From Muribaculum sp. (GTDB taxonomy: Bacteria; Bacillota; Clostridia; Lachnospirales; Lachnospiraceae): a stretch of DNA of 44,245 bases. Positions 7,548 to 16,183 of the stretch are shown here, piece after piece; within the stretch, counting starts at the first letter, position 1, and the number at the start of each line of letters is the position of its first letter. A model generated the notes under the pieces. It was not told the origin of the DNA. It worked only from the letters and a program-made list of their open reading frames with translations, and did no database searches. Position numbers and translations under genes: made by a program. The stretch spans positions 1 through 44,245 of the forward strand of contig JAMPGV010000018.1 in NCBI GenBank assembly GCA_023663735.1, in the 5' to 3' direction.

Positions 7548-8389
7548 TTTTTCAGTCCCCATTTCTTTACTTTTTTAGTTCCCTGCCCCAAGCAGATCAC
7601 AATAAAAAGCGTGATTGTCACCGCAAAGAACACCACCGCATATTTCAAAGATACGCCATAGGACAGGTTGTTTCCTGACATCGCCTTCAATTGTGCCAAC
7701 GTCACCGGCGAAAAAAGATATGCCTTGGGCGTCCATGAATTGTAGATCATTACATCCAGAAAGACAAAAAAGGATGCCGCCAATATCCCTGTCATCCTTT
7801 TTGTGATGTAATTGAACAAATAGACCACCAACCCCATCCATGCGACACACGCCCACTCAAGCAGGAAGCTGATCGCAGTGGCCTCCGCCGGCGAAAATAC
7901 GCCGACAATATAAGCATACACCGTAAACGGGACGCCATACTGATTCCCTGCGTTCGTTCTTGCAAGCGTCACCCAGATGATTCCCCAATCGCCACTAAAC
8001 TTGGTCCATGGAAGCAGGCTGATAACACTAAGCACCCATAAAAACCCCACAAACAAAAACGAAGATGCCAGAATATACAGTACATTACCCAACTGCCAAG
8101 AAAAGCTCCCGGAACGCTGAACAATATAGTAATGAGCCGTCCCCTCAAAGGGTGCTGTGCTAAACAAAAAGACTGCACTCACCATAAAAACCATCTGGCA
8201 GATGTAATCATTCATCAGATGCGGGAAAGCCCACGGACTCACTTGCTCTTGAGCTGCCTGCGCCAGATCTGCCACCGGCTCCAGATAGGAATAGATAAAC
8301 ACAGCAAGAATTATAAACAGGATCAGCACCCTGACTTGCTTAAGTTCCTGTTTTAGCTGAAAACAAAACACCCGAAGTCCTCTACTCAT
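7544..8389 (-). CDS. ABC-2 type transporter permease (second)
   Basis: This 281-residue membrane protein has about six hydrophobic segments, starting with VLILFIILAVFIYSYL near residue 20 after a short basic N-terminus (MSRGLRVFCFQLKQELKQ). That layout is typical of ABC-2 permeases. It presumably forms a heterodimer with the upstream permease and couples to the downstream ATPase. Its start overlaps the upstream permease by eight bases, with GGAGGG just before. Substrate is unknown; export of a peptide or lipid-active compound is the usual role of this architecture. Confidence 0.8.
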   Translation of the reverse strand: MSRGLRVFCFQLKQELKQVRVLILFIILAVFIYSYLEPVADLAQAAQEQVSPWAFPHLMNDYICQMVFMVSAVFLFSTAPFEGTAHYYIVQRSGSFSWQLGNVLYILASSFLFVGFLWVLSVISLLPWTKFSGDWGIIWVTLARTNAGNQYGVPFTVYAYIVGVFSPAEATAISFLLEWACVAWMGLVVYLFNYITKRMTGILAASFFVFLDVMIYNSWTPKAYLFSPVTLAQLKAMSGNNLSYGVSLKYAVVFFAVTITLFIVICLGQGTKKVKKWGLKK

Positions 8390-9188
8390 TCTCCACCCTC
8401 CTTTTCAGCTTCCGGTAAAACAGACTACCAAATCCCACCGTCAGTCCCAGCACCATGAGCGCGGAACACAAAATGGTGAGCAGATCCGTACCGGCAGAAC
8501 TCCTACCCTGCAGCCATAAATCCAGCCGGAGTCCGACAGGAATCTTCAAAATCAAATAAGCCCTGCCTGTCAAAAAGGATAGTATCAAAGGAGACGACGC
8601 CGTCACATAGATATTAGGGAAATAGGACGATACCAGCAAAGCTGCCGTTGCCCAGAACCCTCCGGTCAAAAACAAAAGGAAGATAACTGCCATAAAGTAG
8701 CAGACAACATTACCTTGCAGCAAAAACTCATAAAAAGGAAAGGCTTCTGTCTCCGGCAATCTGGCCTGATGAAACAACGGAACAAAAGAATTTGCCAAGA
8801 GGATAAAGGCAATCCCGCCTGCCGATACCGAGAGACCTCCCGAGAGGAACGTCGTAAGTACCTTGGACATGCAGTATTTCTTCTTCCCTGCTTTCATAAG
8901 CAGCACCCTCAGCATATTTGTATTGTATTCTTCGCAATAGCTTACCGCATAGGGAACCGCCGCCAGCATCGGAACCACATAGATACCATAAAAGCCGCCA
9001 AATATAAAAGAATTGCACCAATAATAGTATACATCCACCGTCTCAGGAGATGTCCACATAAATGGTATCTGATTCCAAGTATCCAGACAGATACACAACA
9101 TTACGCCAACCGGTACAAGGAAAAATCTCACCGTCAGACTCCTCTTAAATTCAGCGCCGAACAGACGGGGCAATACCCTATTCTCCAT
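8382..9188 (-). CDS. ABC-2 type transporter permease (first)
   Basis: This 268-residue integral membrane protein has about six hydrophobic segments. The stretch YAVSYCEEYNTNMLRVLLMKAG near residues 80-105 is a classic ABC-2 permease cytoplasmic segment in which the enzyme/permease gate follows EEY. Its start overlaps the end of the upstream lipoprotein gene by 11 bases; GGGAGG lies upstream. It likely partners with the second permease and the ATPase. Specificity cannot be read from sequence. Confidence 0.8.
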   Translation of the reverse strand: MENRVLPRLFGAEFKRSLTVRFFLVPVGVMLCICLDTWNQIPFMWTSPETVDVYYYWCNSFIFGGFYGIYVVPMLAAVPYAVSYCEEYNTNMLRVLLMKAGKKKYCMSKVLTTFLSGGLSVSAGGIAFILLANSFVPLFHQARLPETEAFPFYEFLLQGNVVCYFMAVIFLLFLTGGFWATAALLVSSYFPNIYVTASSPLILSFLTGRAYLILKIPVGLRLDLWLQGRSSAGTDLLTILCSALMVLGLTVGFGSLFYRKLKRRVENE

Positions 9189-10278
9189 AGGACAGATTAC
9201 CTCCCGTTATCGCATTGATCCGCTCCACACTGCTGTTTCCCGAAGGCGAATCTATCTGCACACACCAATAAGGCGCCAACTGATACTGTTCCTTCTCTTT
9301 CCAGTCCGGTACAACGACATACTCCAGCCAGATCCGGGAGATGGTAACCTGCGAATCACATAGGGTATTCACATAAATTTCCTTTACCGTTTCCAGTGCT
9401 GCCTCCGCAGAGATAATCGTCTGCGCCTCCGCTCCCGGACTGGCGTCAAAAAGCACACCTCTGCCGGCTATATAGCGAATCCCATCCTGATCAAGCAGCA
9501 TAGTGATTCTGATTTCAGCTGTCCAAAAGGTTTCCACCGCAATGGATATGCCCGGCTCATTGACGCCGCTGTAGATTGGCAGACCATCCTTCGTCAGTTC
9601 ATACTCCATATAATAGATCTCATCTGCGTCCGACCAGTCATCGACCGCAGCTGCTTTCCCTCTTTGTGCATCCTCCTGATATCCTTTCGTCTGCCGATAC
9701 TTCTCCTCCAACTCTGTCAGTTTTTCCGGGTTCAGAGCATAGGCAGCAAGAACCTCCGAATCCTGTCCGGTCAGCTCTTTTATCTTTTCCTTTCCCATCT
9801 GAATGGCTTCCTCTGCAGTTAAGAAGGACAAATCCGATAGTTCTTCCTCCCGGAAAGAACAACTGCCGGCATCATAATATGCGGATTCCACCAAATATAC
9901 GACGTACTCGTCTCTCTCCTCGTCCTTCGCATAGGTAAAATTACCCTGAGGATCCGTACTAAAGTATCCGCCCTCTTTCGTTTGTGCAAAATAACTCCCC
10001 GTCCATGCCGGGTGATCCGTTACGGCTACTTCCGACAATCCGAAAAAAACATCTAAATCTTCTCTCGGAAACACTTTCTTTGTCAACGCATACACGCTAT
10101 ATGCCTGCTCTTTCGGCAAAACGCCCTCCGCATCAATGACTTGCACCGCCTCTGTATTCTTCGAGGGTTCTGCCGGCGTACCGGAACAGCCGGTCATCAG
10201 AATACCGGCAGACATAAGCGCAGACAATGCAAACATCTTTTTTGAAGTACTCTTTTTCCTATTTCTAATTCGCTTCAT
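9178..10278 (-). CDS. ABC-exporter-associated lipoprotein, unknown function
   Basis: The protein has 366 residues, with a basic N-terminus, a hydrophobic segment and lipobox LMTGC giving candidate lipidated Cys31. The mature part is acidic and rich in Tyr and Glu, with alternating beta-like stretches (DEIYYMEYELTKDGLPIYSG, QYQLAPYWCVQIDSP). I do not recognise a named domain. It is the first gene of the exporter operon, with start codons of the next gene overlapping its end, so it is probably an extracytoplasmic sensor or accessory of the transporter. GGGGGA precedes ATG 10278. Expression is likely driven by the divergent LytTR system. Confidence 0.75.
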   Translation of the reverse strand: MKRIRNRKKSTSKKMFALSALMSAGILMTGCSGTPAEPSKNTEAVQVIDAEGVLPKEQAYSVYALTKKVFPREDLDVFFGLSEVAVTDHPAWTGSYFAQTKEGGYFSTDPQGNFTYAKDEERDEYVVYLVESAYYDAGSCSFREEELSDLSFLTAEEAIQMGKEKIKELTGQDSEVLAAYALNPEKLTELEEKYRQTKGYQEDAQRGKAAAVDDWSDADEIYYMEYELTKDGLPIYSGVNEPGISIAVETFWTAEIRITMLLDQDGIRYIAGRGVLFDASPGAEAQTIISAEAALETVKEIYVNTLCDSQVTISRIWLEYVVVPDWKEKEQYQLAPYWCVQIDSPSGNSSVERINAITGGNLSYGE

Positions 10279-10318
10279 AAAATTTTCCCCCTATTTAATC
10301 AACAATATCTTCTTTTCC

Positions 10319-10346
10319 ATTATCCCGATTTTTGCCGCAATTTCAA
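10319..10346 (-). promoter_or_regulatory. candidate promoter of lipoprotein-ABC operon
   Basis: The minus strand has TTGAAA (10341-10346), a 16-base spacer and GATAAT (10319-10324). The upstream 150 bases to the divergent regulator gene are AT-rich and hold loose direct repeats (ACGAAT twice, 18 bases apart) that could be LytTR sites. I cannot establish them without related promoters. Confidence 0.45.
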
Positions 10347-10473
10347 CCCGCCTTTCGTGAAACGACATTTTTTGTTCTTTTTTGGTCATTTTACAAATAT
10401 TCGTCTCACTTTTTGCATTCGTAGGGCCTTTTATCCCAAAATCCGCTGAAAAATGTCTTTTCATGCAAATCTT

Positions 10474-10502
10474 TTGTATTCCCCTGCCCTTTATTGTATA
10501 AT
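10474..10502 (+). promoter_or_regulatory. candidate promoter of LytTR regulator operon
   Basis: A perfect TATAAT lies at 10497-10502 with a weak TTGTAT 17 bases upstream (10474-10479), about 40 bases before the regulator start. Confidence 0.5.
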
Positions 10503-10543
10503 GCAAAGGGATGTAAACGTAACAAATGAAAAGAGGTACGAAA

Positions 10544-11251
10544 ATGCGAATACTCATCTGTGACGATGATGCGCTGATCGTTGAACAGCTTCAGAACTAT
10601 ATAAAAGATTTTTTTGAAAACATCAGTGTGAAATGCCCGGAACTTTCTTGCTTTTCCGACGGGGAATCTCTGTTGTCAGACAAAGGGGAAAAAGACATTC
10701 TGTTTCTTGACGTGGAAATGCCCGGAATGAATGGTATCTATGTGGGAAACGAATTAAAAAAGAGAAATGAAAATATCATTATTTTTATTGTGACCTCTTA
10801 TTCCGAATACCTTGATGATGCAATGCGTTTCCATGTGTTTCGCTATCTTTCAAAGCCGCTCAATAAACAGCGGTTTTTCCGGAATATGAAAGATGTCGTT
10901 GATCTGTATCACTCCATGACAGTCAAAATTCCAATCGAAACAAAACAGGGGGTACACACTCTGCCCGCCTCCTCTGTTATCGCAGTAGAAGCGCTTGGCA
11001 GGAAAGTAATGGTGCATACCGTCCGATGCGATTTTGAATCCATTCATACCATGGAGTATTGGAAAAAGCTGCTTCCGAAAAACCGCTTTTTCCAAACACA
11101 TCGCAGCTTTATTATCAATTTTGAGCATGTCACAGATTTCGACCATACGCTTGTACACATGAGCGATCATCAGTTTCAGGCCTATCTGACAAAAAGAAAG
11201 TACAGCGCTTTCAAGGAAGCCTATCTTCTCTACTTGGAAAGTACGAGGTAA
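10544..11251 (+). CDS. LytTR-family response regulator (AgrA/VirR-like)
   Basis: This response regulator has 235 residues. The receiver domain has the acidic cluster CDDD at residues 7-9, phospho-acceptor Asp56 in LFLDVEMPG, and the conserved Lys in YLSKPLN. The C-terminal LytTR DNA-binding domain covers about residues 130-232, including NRFFQTHRSFIINFEHV. ATG 10544 is chosen because GAGG sits seven bases upstream, inside the longer reading frame that begins at 10526. The sensor kinase gene follows after four bases. It is divergent from the exporter operon, which is its likely target. Confidence 0.92.
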   Translation: MRILICDDDALIVEQLQNYIKDFFENISVKCPELSCFSDGESLLSDKGEKDILFLDVEMPGMNGIYVGNELKKRNENIIIFIVTSYSEYLDDAMRFHVFRYLSKPLNKQRFFRNMKDVVDLYHSMTVKIPIETKQGVHTLPASSVIAVEALGRKVMVHTVRCDFESIHTMEYWKKLLPKNRFFQTHRSFIINFEHVTDFDHTLVHMSDHQFQAYLTKRKYSAFKEAYLLYLESTR

Positions 11252-11255
11252 TCGC

Positions 11256-12617
11256 ATGAAAAACGCCGTTTGCTATTTGTTTTGCTATTTTGTAGAGGCA
11301 GTCATCCTTTGGCAGTATTCCTCCAGCCTCTTTTGCGCCAGAAAAAAGACATGCACAAGGATTATCGCACTGTGCGGGCTTTATTTGATCCTGTTCTTGG
11401 TATCGCTGTATGAGTCTATATGGTTGAATACGGCTTTGTATTTTGCGCTTAATCTTATTTTCTTAGTTACTCAGTACGATTTGAATTTTTACACCGGACT
11501 TTTTTATTCTTCCACGCTGACAGCTGTGATGGACATGAGCGAACTGATCGTATATGGAATCACCAAGTATTTTGCCCCTCATTTTCTTGAAAACGGAAGA
11601 AAATTCCTCCACCTTTTCATTTTTTCGATTTTCAGCAAGCTGATATTTTTCTCTGTCATCTATGTACTGACACACCTGATGCAAAATCATGAGAAAAGCA
11701 GGAAACAGTATGATAAATCCGTTTTTCTTCTTGTTTCTATTCCCTTAACCTCTGTCTTTATCATGTATATTTTCGTAAGCATTGGCGAGGCGTTTTCTCT
11801 TTCGTCGTCACTTGATTGGATGGTGGCTGCCGGAGCTGTTTTTCTGCTGATATCCAATCTGCTTATGTTTGGGATTCATCAGTATCATCAGAAGAAAAAT
11901 GAGGAATTTACACAAATGCAGCTATTATTGCAGCAGGAGTCCGCTTCCGCAGAGTATTACGAAATGCTGCGTCTGCAAAACGAGAACCAGCGCATTTTAA
12001 TCCATGACATCAAGAAACATCTGCAATCCGTTGCCATGCTGAATGAGCAGCGGGAACATGATAAAATAGAAGCCTATATCCGGCAACTGATACGTTCTTC
12101 CGATTTAAAGGAGGTTTCCAGATTATGCGGCCATGAATTGCTCAATTCCATTTTATGTCGCTATATGCAGCAATGCACCAAAAATCACATAACCTTTCAT
12201 GCCGACATACGCAGTGGAACAACGGATTTCATTGCCGACAATGATCTTACTTCCCTGTTCTGCAATTTACTTGATAATGCCATGGAAGCGGCCGGGATTG
12301 TTCCTGATTCTTTTATTGAAATCAATACAAGTAAACGTGAAAAGACTCCATTTGTTGTAATAACTGTTATCAACTCATGCAGAACAAATCCTTTCCTTGA
12401 TAAATCCGGACAGCTTTGCACCCAAAAATACGATAAAAACAGGCATGGCTTGGGCCTAAAAAGCATATGCAGAACGGTCAAAAAATACCATGGCAATATA
12501 CAGATGTATTACAACGATGATACTTTTACGTTTCATACAATCATTACAATCAAGCGATGCAAACGCCGCCACTGCAATGTCGAAACTGATCCTGATATCA
12601 TCCAATCCGACTTTTGA
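11256..12617 (+). CDS. GHKL sensor histidine kinase (AgrC-like)
   Basis: This sensor kinase has 453 residues. The N-terminal half contains about six transmembrane helices (to roughly residue 210), followed by a coiled linker and a kinase core. The phospho-acceptor histidine is in ILIHDIKKHLQ, the N-box is NLLDNAMEAA and the G-box is HGLGLKSI. This is the AgrC/ComD architecture that senses peptides or membrane-active compounds together with LytTR regulators. GAGG lies seven bases before the ATG. No autoinducer-peptide precursor was found nearby, so it may instead sense the compound handled by the divergent exporter. Confidence 0.92.
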   Translation: MKNAVCYLFCYFVEAVILWQYSSSLFCARKKTCTRIIALCGLYLILFLVSLYESIWLNTALYFALNLIFLVTQYDLNFYTGLFYSSTLTAVMDMSELIVYGITKYFAPHFLENGRKFLHLFIFSIFSKLIFFSVIYVLTHLMQNHEKSRKQYDKSVFLLVSIPLTSVFIMYIFVSIGEAFSLSSSLDWMVAAGAVFLLISNLLMFGIHQYHQKKNEEFTQMQLLLQQESASAEYYEMLRLQNENQRILIHDIKKHLQSVAMLNEQREHDKIEAYIRQLIRSSDLKEVSRLCGHELLNSILCRYMQQCTKNHITFHADIRSGTTDFIADNDLTSLFCNLLDNAMEAAGIVPDSFIEINTSKREKTPFVVITVINSCRTNPFLDKSGQLCTQKYDKNRHGLGLKSICRTVKKYHGNIQMYYNDDTFTFHTIITIKRCKRRHCNVETDPDIIQSDF

Positions 12618-12624
12618 AGAAAAC

Positions 12625-12663
12625 CGCAAAGAAAAACAGGCAGAACCGATTTCCGGTTCTGCC
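12625..12663 (-). terminator. Rho-independent terminator of copper operon
   Basis: A perfect 10-bp stem (GGCAGAACCG with CGGTTCTGCC, 5-base loop) at 12639-12663 is followed on the minus strand by TGTTTTTCTTT. No T-run follows on the plus strand, so it serves the copper ATPase gene and not the convergent kinase gene. Confidence 0.8.
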
Positions 12664-12683
12664 CGCATCCGCCGATCTGCCCG

Positions 12684-12893
12684 TCAGGCGATGGCTGTCA
12701 CTTCGTAGCCTGCCTCCGAAACTGCAGCTTTCAGCGTCTCGTCCGCCACATCTGCGGCAAGCTCCACCGTGGCGGTCTTCTCCTCCAGACTCATGGCCAC
12801 GCCGGTCACGCCGTCCACCGCCTCCAAGGCTTTCTGCACTCTGCCGGTGCAATGTCCGCACATCATACCCTCCACCGTAATCACTTTCTTCAT
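12684..12893 (-). CDS. copZ: internal in-frame start: separate CopZ-like chaperone
   Basis: Within the fused ATPase gene, ATG 12893 is preceded by AGAAGGAGG at a seven-base spacing, an ideal ribosome site. Initiation here would give a 69-residue protein beginning MKKVITVEGMMCGHC, the normal size of a CopZ chaperone. Whether it is really used is not known. It could equally be a relic of a once separate gene whose upstream stop was lost by expansion of the repeat. Confidence 0.5.
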   Translation of the reverse strand: MKKVITVEGMMCGHCTGRVQKALEAVDGVTGVAMSLEEKTATVELAADVADETLKAAVSEAGYEVTAIA

Positions 12894-15689
12894 CTTGTCT
12901 CCTCCTTCTCTTTCTTCCTTTTTTTCATTCTCTTTCTGTTGCTCTTCCTTTTTTCCTTTTTCTTCCTTTGTCTCTTTTTCTTTCTTTGCTTCTTTTTCTT
13001 CCTTTGTCTCTTTTTCTTTCTTTGTCTCTTTTTCTTTCTTTGCTTCCTCTTCTCCTTGTTCTGCTTTGTTCTCTTCCTGATCTCTGGGGACTGCCGATTC
13101 TGCTTTATGCGCTTTCAAAAGAATGGCCGTAGGACCGTCTTCTTTTTTCCCGCCAGCATTTTCCACCCCTGCGCCTGCGGACTTCACCGGATCTGCGGCG
13201 GATTCTTCCGCCTGCAATCCCCCTCTGTTTGAGCCTCCTTTATTCGACGTCTCTTTATTCGTGGTCTTCTTGTCGAAACCGCTCTTGAACCCCCGCAGCC
13301 GCAGCGCATTGGTCACCACAAAAATACTGCTCATGCTCATGGCCGCAGCGCCGAACATCGGCGTGAGCCGCAGGCCGAACAACGGATAGAGCAGCCCCGC
13401 CGCCAACGGAATCCCGATACAATTATAGAAAAACGCCCAGAACAGATTCTGCTTGATATTGCGGATCACACTCTGCCCAAGGCGCATGGCGGTCACCGCA
13501 TCCCGCAGGTCATTTTTCATCAGAATGATGTCGGCGCTCTCGATGGCCACATCCGTCCCCGCGCCGATAGCCATTCCCACGTCCGCCGTCACCAGAGCGG
13601 GTGCGTCGTTGACGCCGTCGCCGATCATGGCCACCTTGCGCCCGGCTTCCTGCAATTCCCGAATTTTTTGTTCTTTGTCTTGGGGCAGCACCTCCGCAAT
13701 CACCTCGGAGAGTTCCATGCGTCTGCACACCGCCTCCGCGGTCCGCCTGTTATCTCCGGTGAGCATCACCACCCGCACGCCCATCCTGCGCCATGCGCGG
13801 ATGGCCTCCGCGGAGCTTGGCTTCACATCGTCCGCCACGCCGAGGACTCCTAGGATACGGCTTTCGTCCGCCACCAGAAGCGGCGTTCTGCCCTCGTCGG
13901 CCAAATCGTTCAACGCCTGTTCGATCGAGCCGCTTATCGTCTGCCCCGCCTCCGCTCGCTCCAAGATTCCCTGTTCTTTCAGATACGCCAGATTTCCCAC
14001 ATACACCGTTGCACCTGCCCGGATGCCTTCCTGACCTCCCACCTGCACATCCTGCGCCATGACCCCTTGGATGCCGCGTCCGAACACCGCCCGGAACTCC
14101 TCGACCGGGACGTCGGGGCAGCCTTTTTGTTCCGCCTCCCGCAGCACGGCTTCCGCCAGCGGATGCTCGCTCTTTCGCTCCAGCGCCGCCGCCGCCGCCA
14201 GTACGGTCTCCAGAGACATCCCCTTCACATATCCGAACTGATCCAGCACCGTCAGCTTTCCCTCGGTAATCGTCCCCGTCTTATCCAGCACCACCGTGTC
14301 CACATCTCTGGCGCGCTGCAGAGCCTCCCCCGATTTGATCAGGATGCCGTTGCCCGCTCCCACGCCCGTGCCGACCATAATGGCGACCGGGGTGGCAAGC
14401 CCCAGCGCGCAGGGACAGGAGATCACCAGCACGGCAATGGCCGTGGAAATGGCGAATTCTACCTCCGCCCCCGCAAGCAGCCAGCCGAGCAGCGTGAGCA
14501 GGGCAATCCCCATGACGACGGGAACGAACACACCCGCCACTTTGTCCGCCAGCTGTGCGATGGGCGCTTTGCTGCCCGAGGCTTCCTCCACCAGCCGCAC
14601 GATCTGGGAGAGGGTGGTATCCTCGCCCACCCGGTCCGCCCGGCACTTGAGAAATCCCGCTTTGTTGAGCGTCGCAGAGATCACCTTGTCGCCCGCCCGT
14701 TTCTCCACGGGTATGCTCTCGCCCGTGATGGCGGCCTCATCCACCCCGGATGTTCCCTCCAGCACCGTACCGTCCACCGGAATCAGGCTGCCGGGTTTTA
14801 CCAGAAAAAGATCGCCCGCCCGAAGCGCTTCCGTAGGTACTTCCTCCTCGCTTCCGTCCTCCCGGATGCGCAGAGCCGTCTTGGGCGACAAATCCATCAG
14901 CTTGGTAATGGCCTCACCGGTCTTCCCTTTAGAGCGGCTCTCCAGATATTTGCCCACCGTAATCAAAGTCAAAATCGTACCTGCGGACTCAAAATACAGA
15001 TCGTGGGAATAATGCTCTACCAGCGCCATATCGCCATGCCCCAGCCCGTAGGCGATCCGGTACATGGCAAACAGTCCGTACCCTATGGCCGCCGATGCGC
15101 CCACCGCAATCAGACTGTCCATATTGGGCGACAGATGCCCCAGCGTCTTGAAGCCCACGGAGAAAAATTTCCGGTTCATATACAGGATCGGCAATAACAA
15201 TAAAAACTGTGTCATTGCGAAGATCATGGCATTTTCATTGCCGTGAAAAAACGCGGTCATAAAGCCCGGCGCAGGAATGCCAAGCAGATTGTAGATCATA
15301 TGATACATGGCCACATACATGAGCGGAATCAAGCACAGGACGGAAACTGCCAGCCGCCGCTTCATGGCATGATCCTCCTCCCGCGCCTTGCGGGCAAGCG
15401 CGTCCCGACTCCCAGAAGCTCCGCCCCCCGCATGGCCGTCCACGGCATTACCGCCGTCTGTATGCCCGCGGTCTCCGCCGGACATTCGCATAGCTCCATA
15501 TCCCGCTTGCTCCACAGCCTTTACGATATCCGCTTCTCCCAGCCTGTTCTCATCATAGGTGATGTCCATGGTCTCCGTCAGGAGATTGACGGAGGCCTTC
15601 TCCACGCCCTCCAGCTTGTTGGCAGCTTTCTCCACATGAGAGGAACAGGCGGAACAAGTCATCCCTGTAATATGATAGCGCTCCCGCAT
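12684..15689 (-). CDS. copA: copper-exporting P1B-type ATPase fused to CopZ-like chaperone
   Basis: This is a 1001-residue copper-transporting ATPase. An N-terminal metal-binding domain carries CSAC (Cys12, Cys15). The core has TGES at 322-325, the intramembrane CPC at 425-427, phosphorylation site DKTGT at 469-473 and GDGVNDAP at 690-697, with about eight membrane helices. Residues 801-932 are a low-complexity linker that becomes a KE-rich hexapeptide repeat. Residues 933-1001 form a second heavy-metal domain with CGHC (Cys944, Cys947), the size and sequence of free-standing CopZ. Usual CopA is about 750-830 residues. SD for 15689 is GGAGG at about 11 bases. The gene follows csoR on the same strand. 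CPC plus Cys-type domains point to Cu(I), but silver transport is also possible. Confidence 0.93.
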   Translation of the reverse strand: MRERYHITGMTCSACSSHVEKAANKLEGVEKASVNLLTETMDITYDENRLGEADIVKAVEQAGYGAMRMSGGDRGHTDGGNAVDGHAGGGASGSRDALARKAREEDHAMKRRLAVSVLCLIPLMYVAMYHMIYNLLGIPAPGFMTAFFHGNENAMIFAMTQFLLLLPILYMNRKFFSVGFKTLGHLSPNMDSLIAVGASAAIGYGLFAMYRIAYGLGHGDMALVEHYSHDLYFESAGTILTLITVGKYLESRSKGKTGEAITKLMDLSPKTALRIREDGSEEEVPTEALRAGDLFLVKPGSLIPVDGTVLEGTSGVDEAAITGESIPVEKRAGDKVISATLNKAGFLKCRADRVGEDTTLSQIVRLVEEASGSKAPIAQLADKVAGVFVPVVMGIALLTLLGWLLAGAEVEFAISTAIAVLVISCPCALGLATPVAIMVGTGVGAGNGILIKSGEALQRARDVDTVVLDKTGTITEGKLTVLDQFGYVKGMSLETVLAAAAALERKSEHPLAEAVLREAEQKGCPDVPVEEFRAVFGRGIQGVMAQDVQVGGQEGIRAGATVYVGNLAYLKEQGILERAEAGQTISGSIEQALNDLADEGRTPLLVADESRILGVLGVADDVKPSSAEAIRAWRRMGVRVVMLTGDNRRTAEAVCRRMELSEVIAEVLPQDKEQKIRELQEAGRKVAMIGDGVNDAPALVTADVGMAIGAGTDVAIESADIILMKNDLRDAVTAMRLGQSVIRNIKQNLFWAFFYNCIGIPLAAGLLYPLFGLRLTPMFGAAAMSMSSIFVVTNALRLRGFKSGFDKKTTNKETSNKGGSNRGGLQAEESAADPVKSAGAGVENAGGKKEDGPTAILLKAHKAESAVPRDQEENKAEQGEEEAKKEKETKKEKETKEEKEAKKEKETKEEKGKKEEQQKENEKKEEREGGDKMKKVITVEGMMCGHCTGRVQKALEAVDGVTGVAMSLEEKTATVELAADVADETLKAAVSEAGYEVTAIA
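12967..13056. repeat. 18-bp tandem repeat in CopA-CopZ linker
   Basis: Five 18-bp units close to TTTGTCTCTTTTTCTTTC on the plus strand encode KEKETK/KEKEAK-type hexapeptides on the minus strand. Units 1, 3 and 4 are identical; unit 5 is diverged. Flanking sequence is also T/C-rich. Confidence 0.9.
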
Positions 15690-15710
15690 ATCGAGTCACT
15701 CCTCCATTCT

Positions 15711-15785
15711 TTCCGGTTCTTATTATTCCAGTTCTTATTATTCCGGTTCTTATTATTCCGGTTCTGATTATTCCGGTTCTGATTC
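15711..15785. repeat. 15-bp tandem repeat, 5 units, csoR-copA gap
   Basis: Five contiguous 15-bp units close to TTCCGGTTCTTATTA lie between the csoR stop and the copA start. A partial copy, TTCCGGTTCTTA, also occurs at 16140-16151 in the 5' end of csoR, where it encodes KNRN. Confidence 0.9.
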
Positions 15786-15805
15786 TTTCAGCGCCTATTT
15801 CAGCC

Positions 15806-16162
15806 CTATCTCAATTTTTTGATCAGCTCCAGCGTCTCGTCGATGACCTCCGAGTCACCCTGTCTGATTTTCTCCTGTACGCAGGTTTCCATATGCTCCT
15901 TGAGAATCACATGTCCGAACGCCCACAGCGCACTCTCCACCGCCGCAATCTGGGTGAGGATATCGCCGCAGTAGCGGTTTTCGTCCAGCATCCTTCCGAT
16001 GCCGTTCAGCTGTCCCTGCATACGGCTCAGACGGTTCTTCAGTTTCTTCAGATCCTCGGGCTGTCTCGGCGTCGCCTTCTGGTGAGAACAGGTACAGCAG
16101 TTTAAACCATTCGGAGCTTCGCAGTTCTGATCTTTGTGATTCCGGTTCTTACGGTCTCCCAT
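15806..16162 (-). CDS. csoR: CsoR-family copper-sensing repressor
   Basis: This 118-residue protein belongs to the CsoR/RcnR family of all-helical metal repressors. The family signature RLSRMQGQLNGIGRML is followed by the copper-ligand triad Cys65 (RYCGDIL), His90 and Cys94 (HMETC), which indicates Cu(I) sensing. An extra N-terminal tail of about 35 residues holds four more cysteines (14, 22, 23, 25), which is not standard. The start ATG 16162 has GGAGG 14 bases upstream, an unusually long spacing, so the true start is not certain. It is transcribed just ahead of the copper ATPase. Two GGGGTAT dyads far upstream fit known CsoR operators, so copper should release repression. Confidence 0.92.
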   Translation of the reverse strand: MGDRKNRNHKDQNCEAPNGLNCCTCSHQKATPRQPEDLKKLKNRLSRMQGQLNGIGRMLDENRYCGDILTQIAAVESALWAFGHVILKEHMETCVQEKIRQGDSEVIDETLELIKKLR

Positions 16163-16183
16163 ATATCTAATTTTATCCTCCCT

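Noticed and set aside
10291-10557. 88-codon minus-strand frame in the divergent regulatory region
   Set aside because: It runs across both promoters and into the regulator start, with no ribosome site or motif.
12885-13080. low-complexity tract as a possible assembly error or frameshift
   Set aside because: The frame stays open through all repeats, unit length is a multiple of three, and both flanking domains are intact and in one frame.
14067-15197. 376-codon open frame on the plus strand
   Set aside because: Antisense shadow of the copper ATPase, with no recognisable motif.
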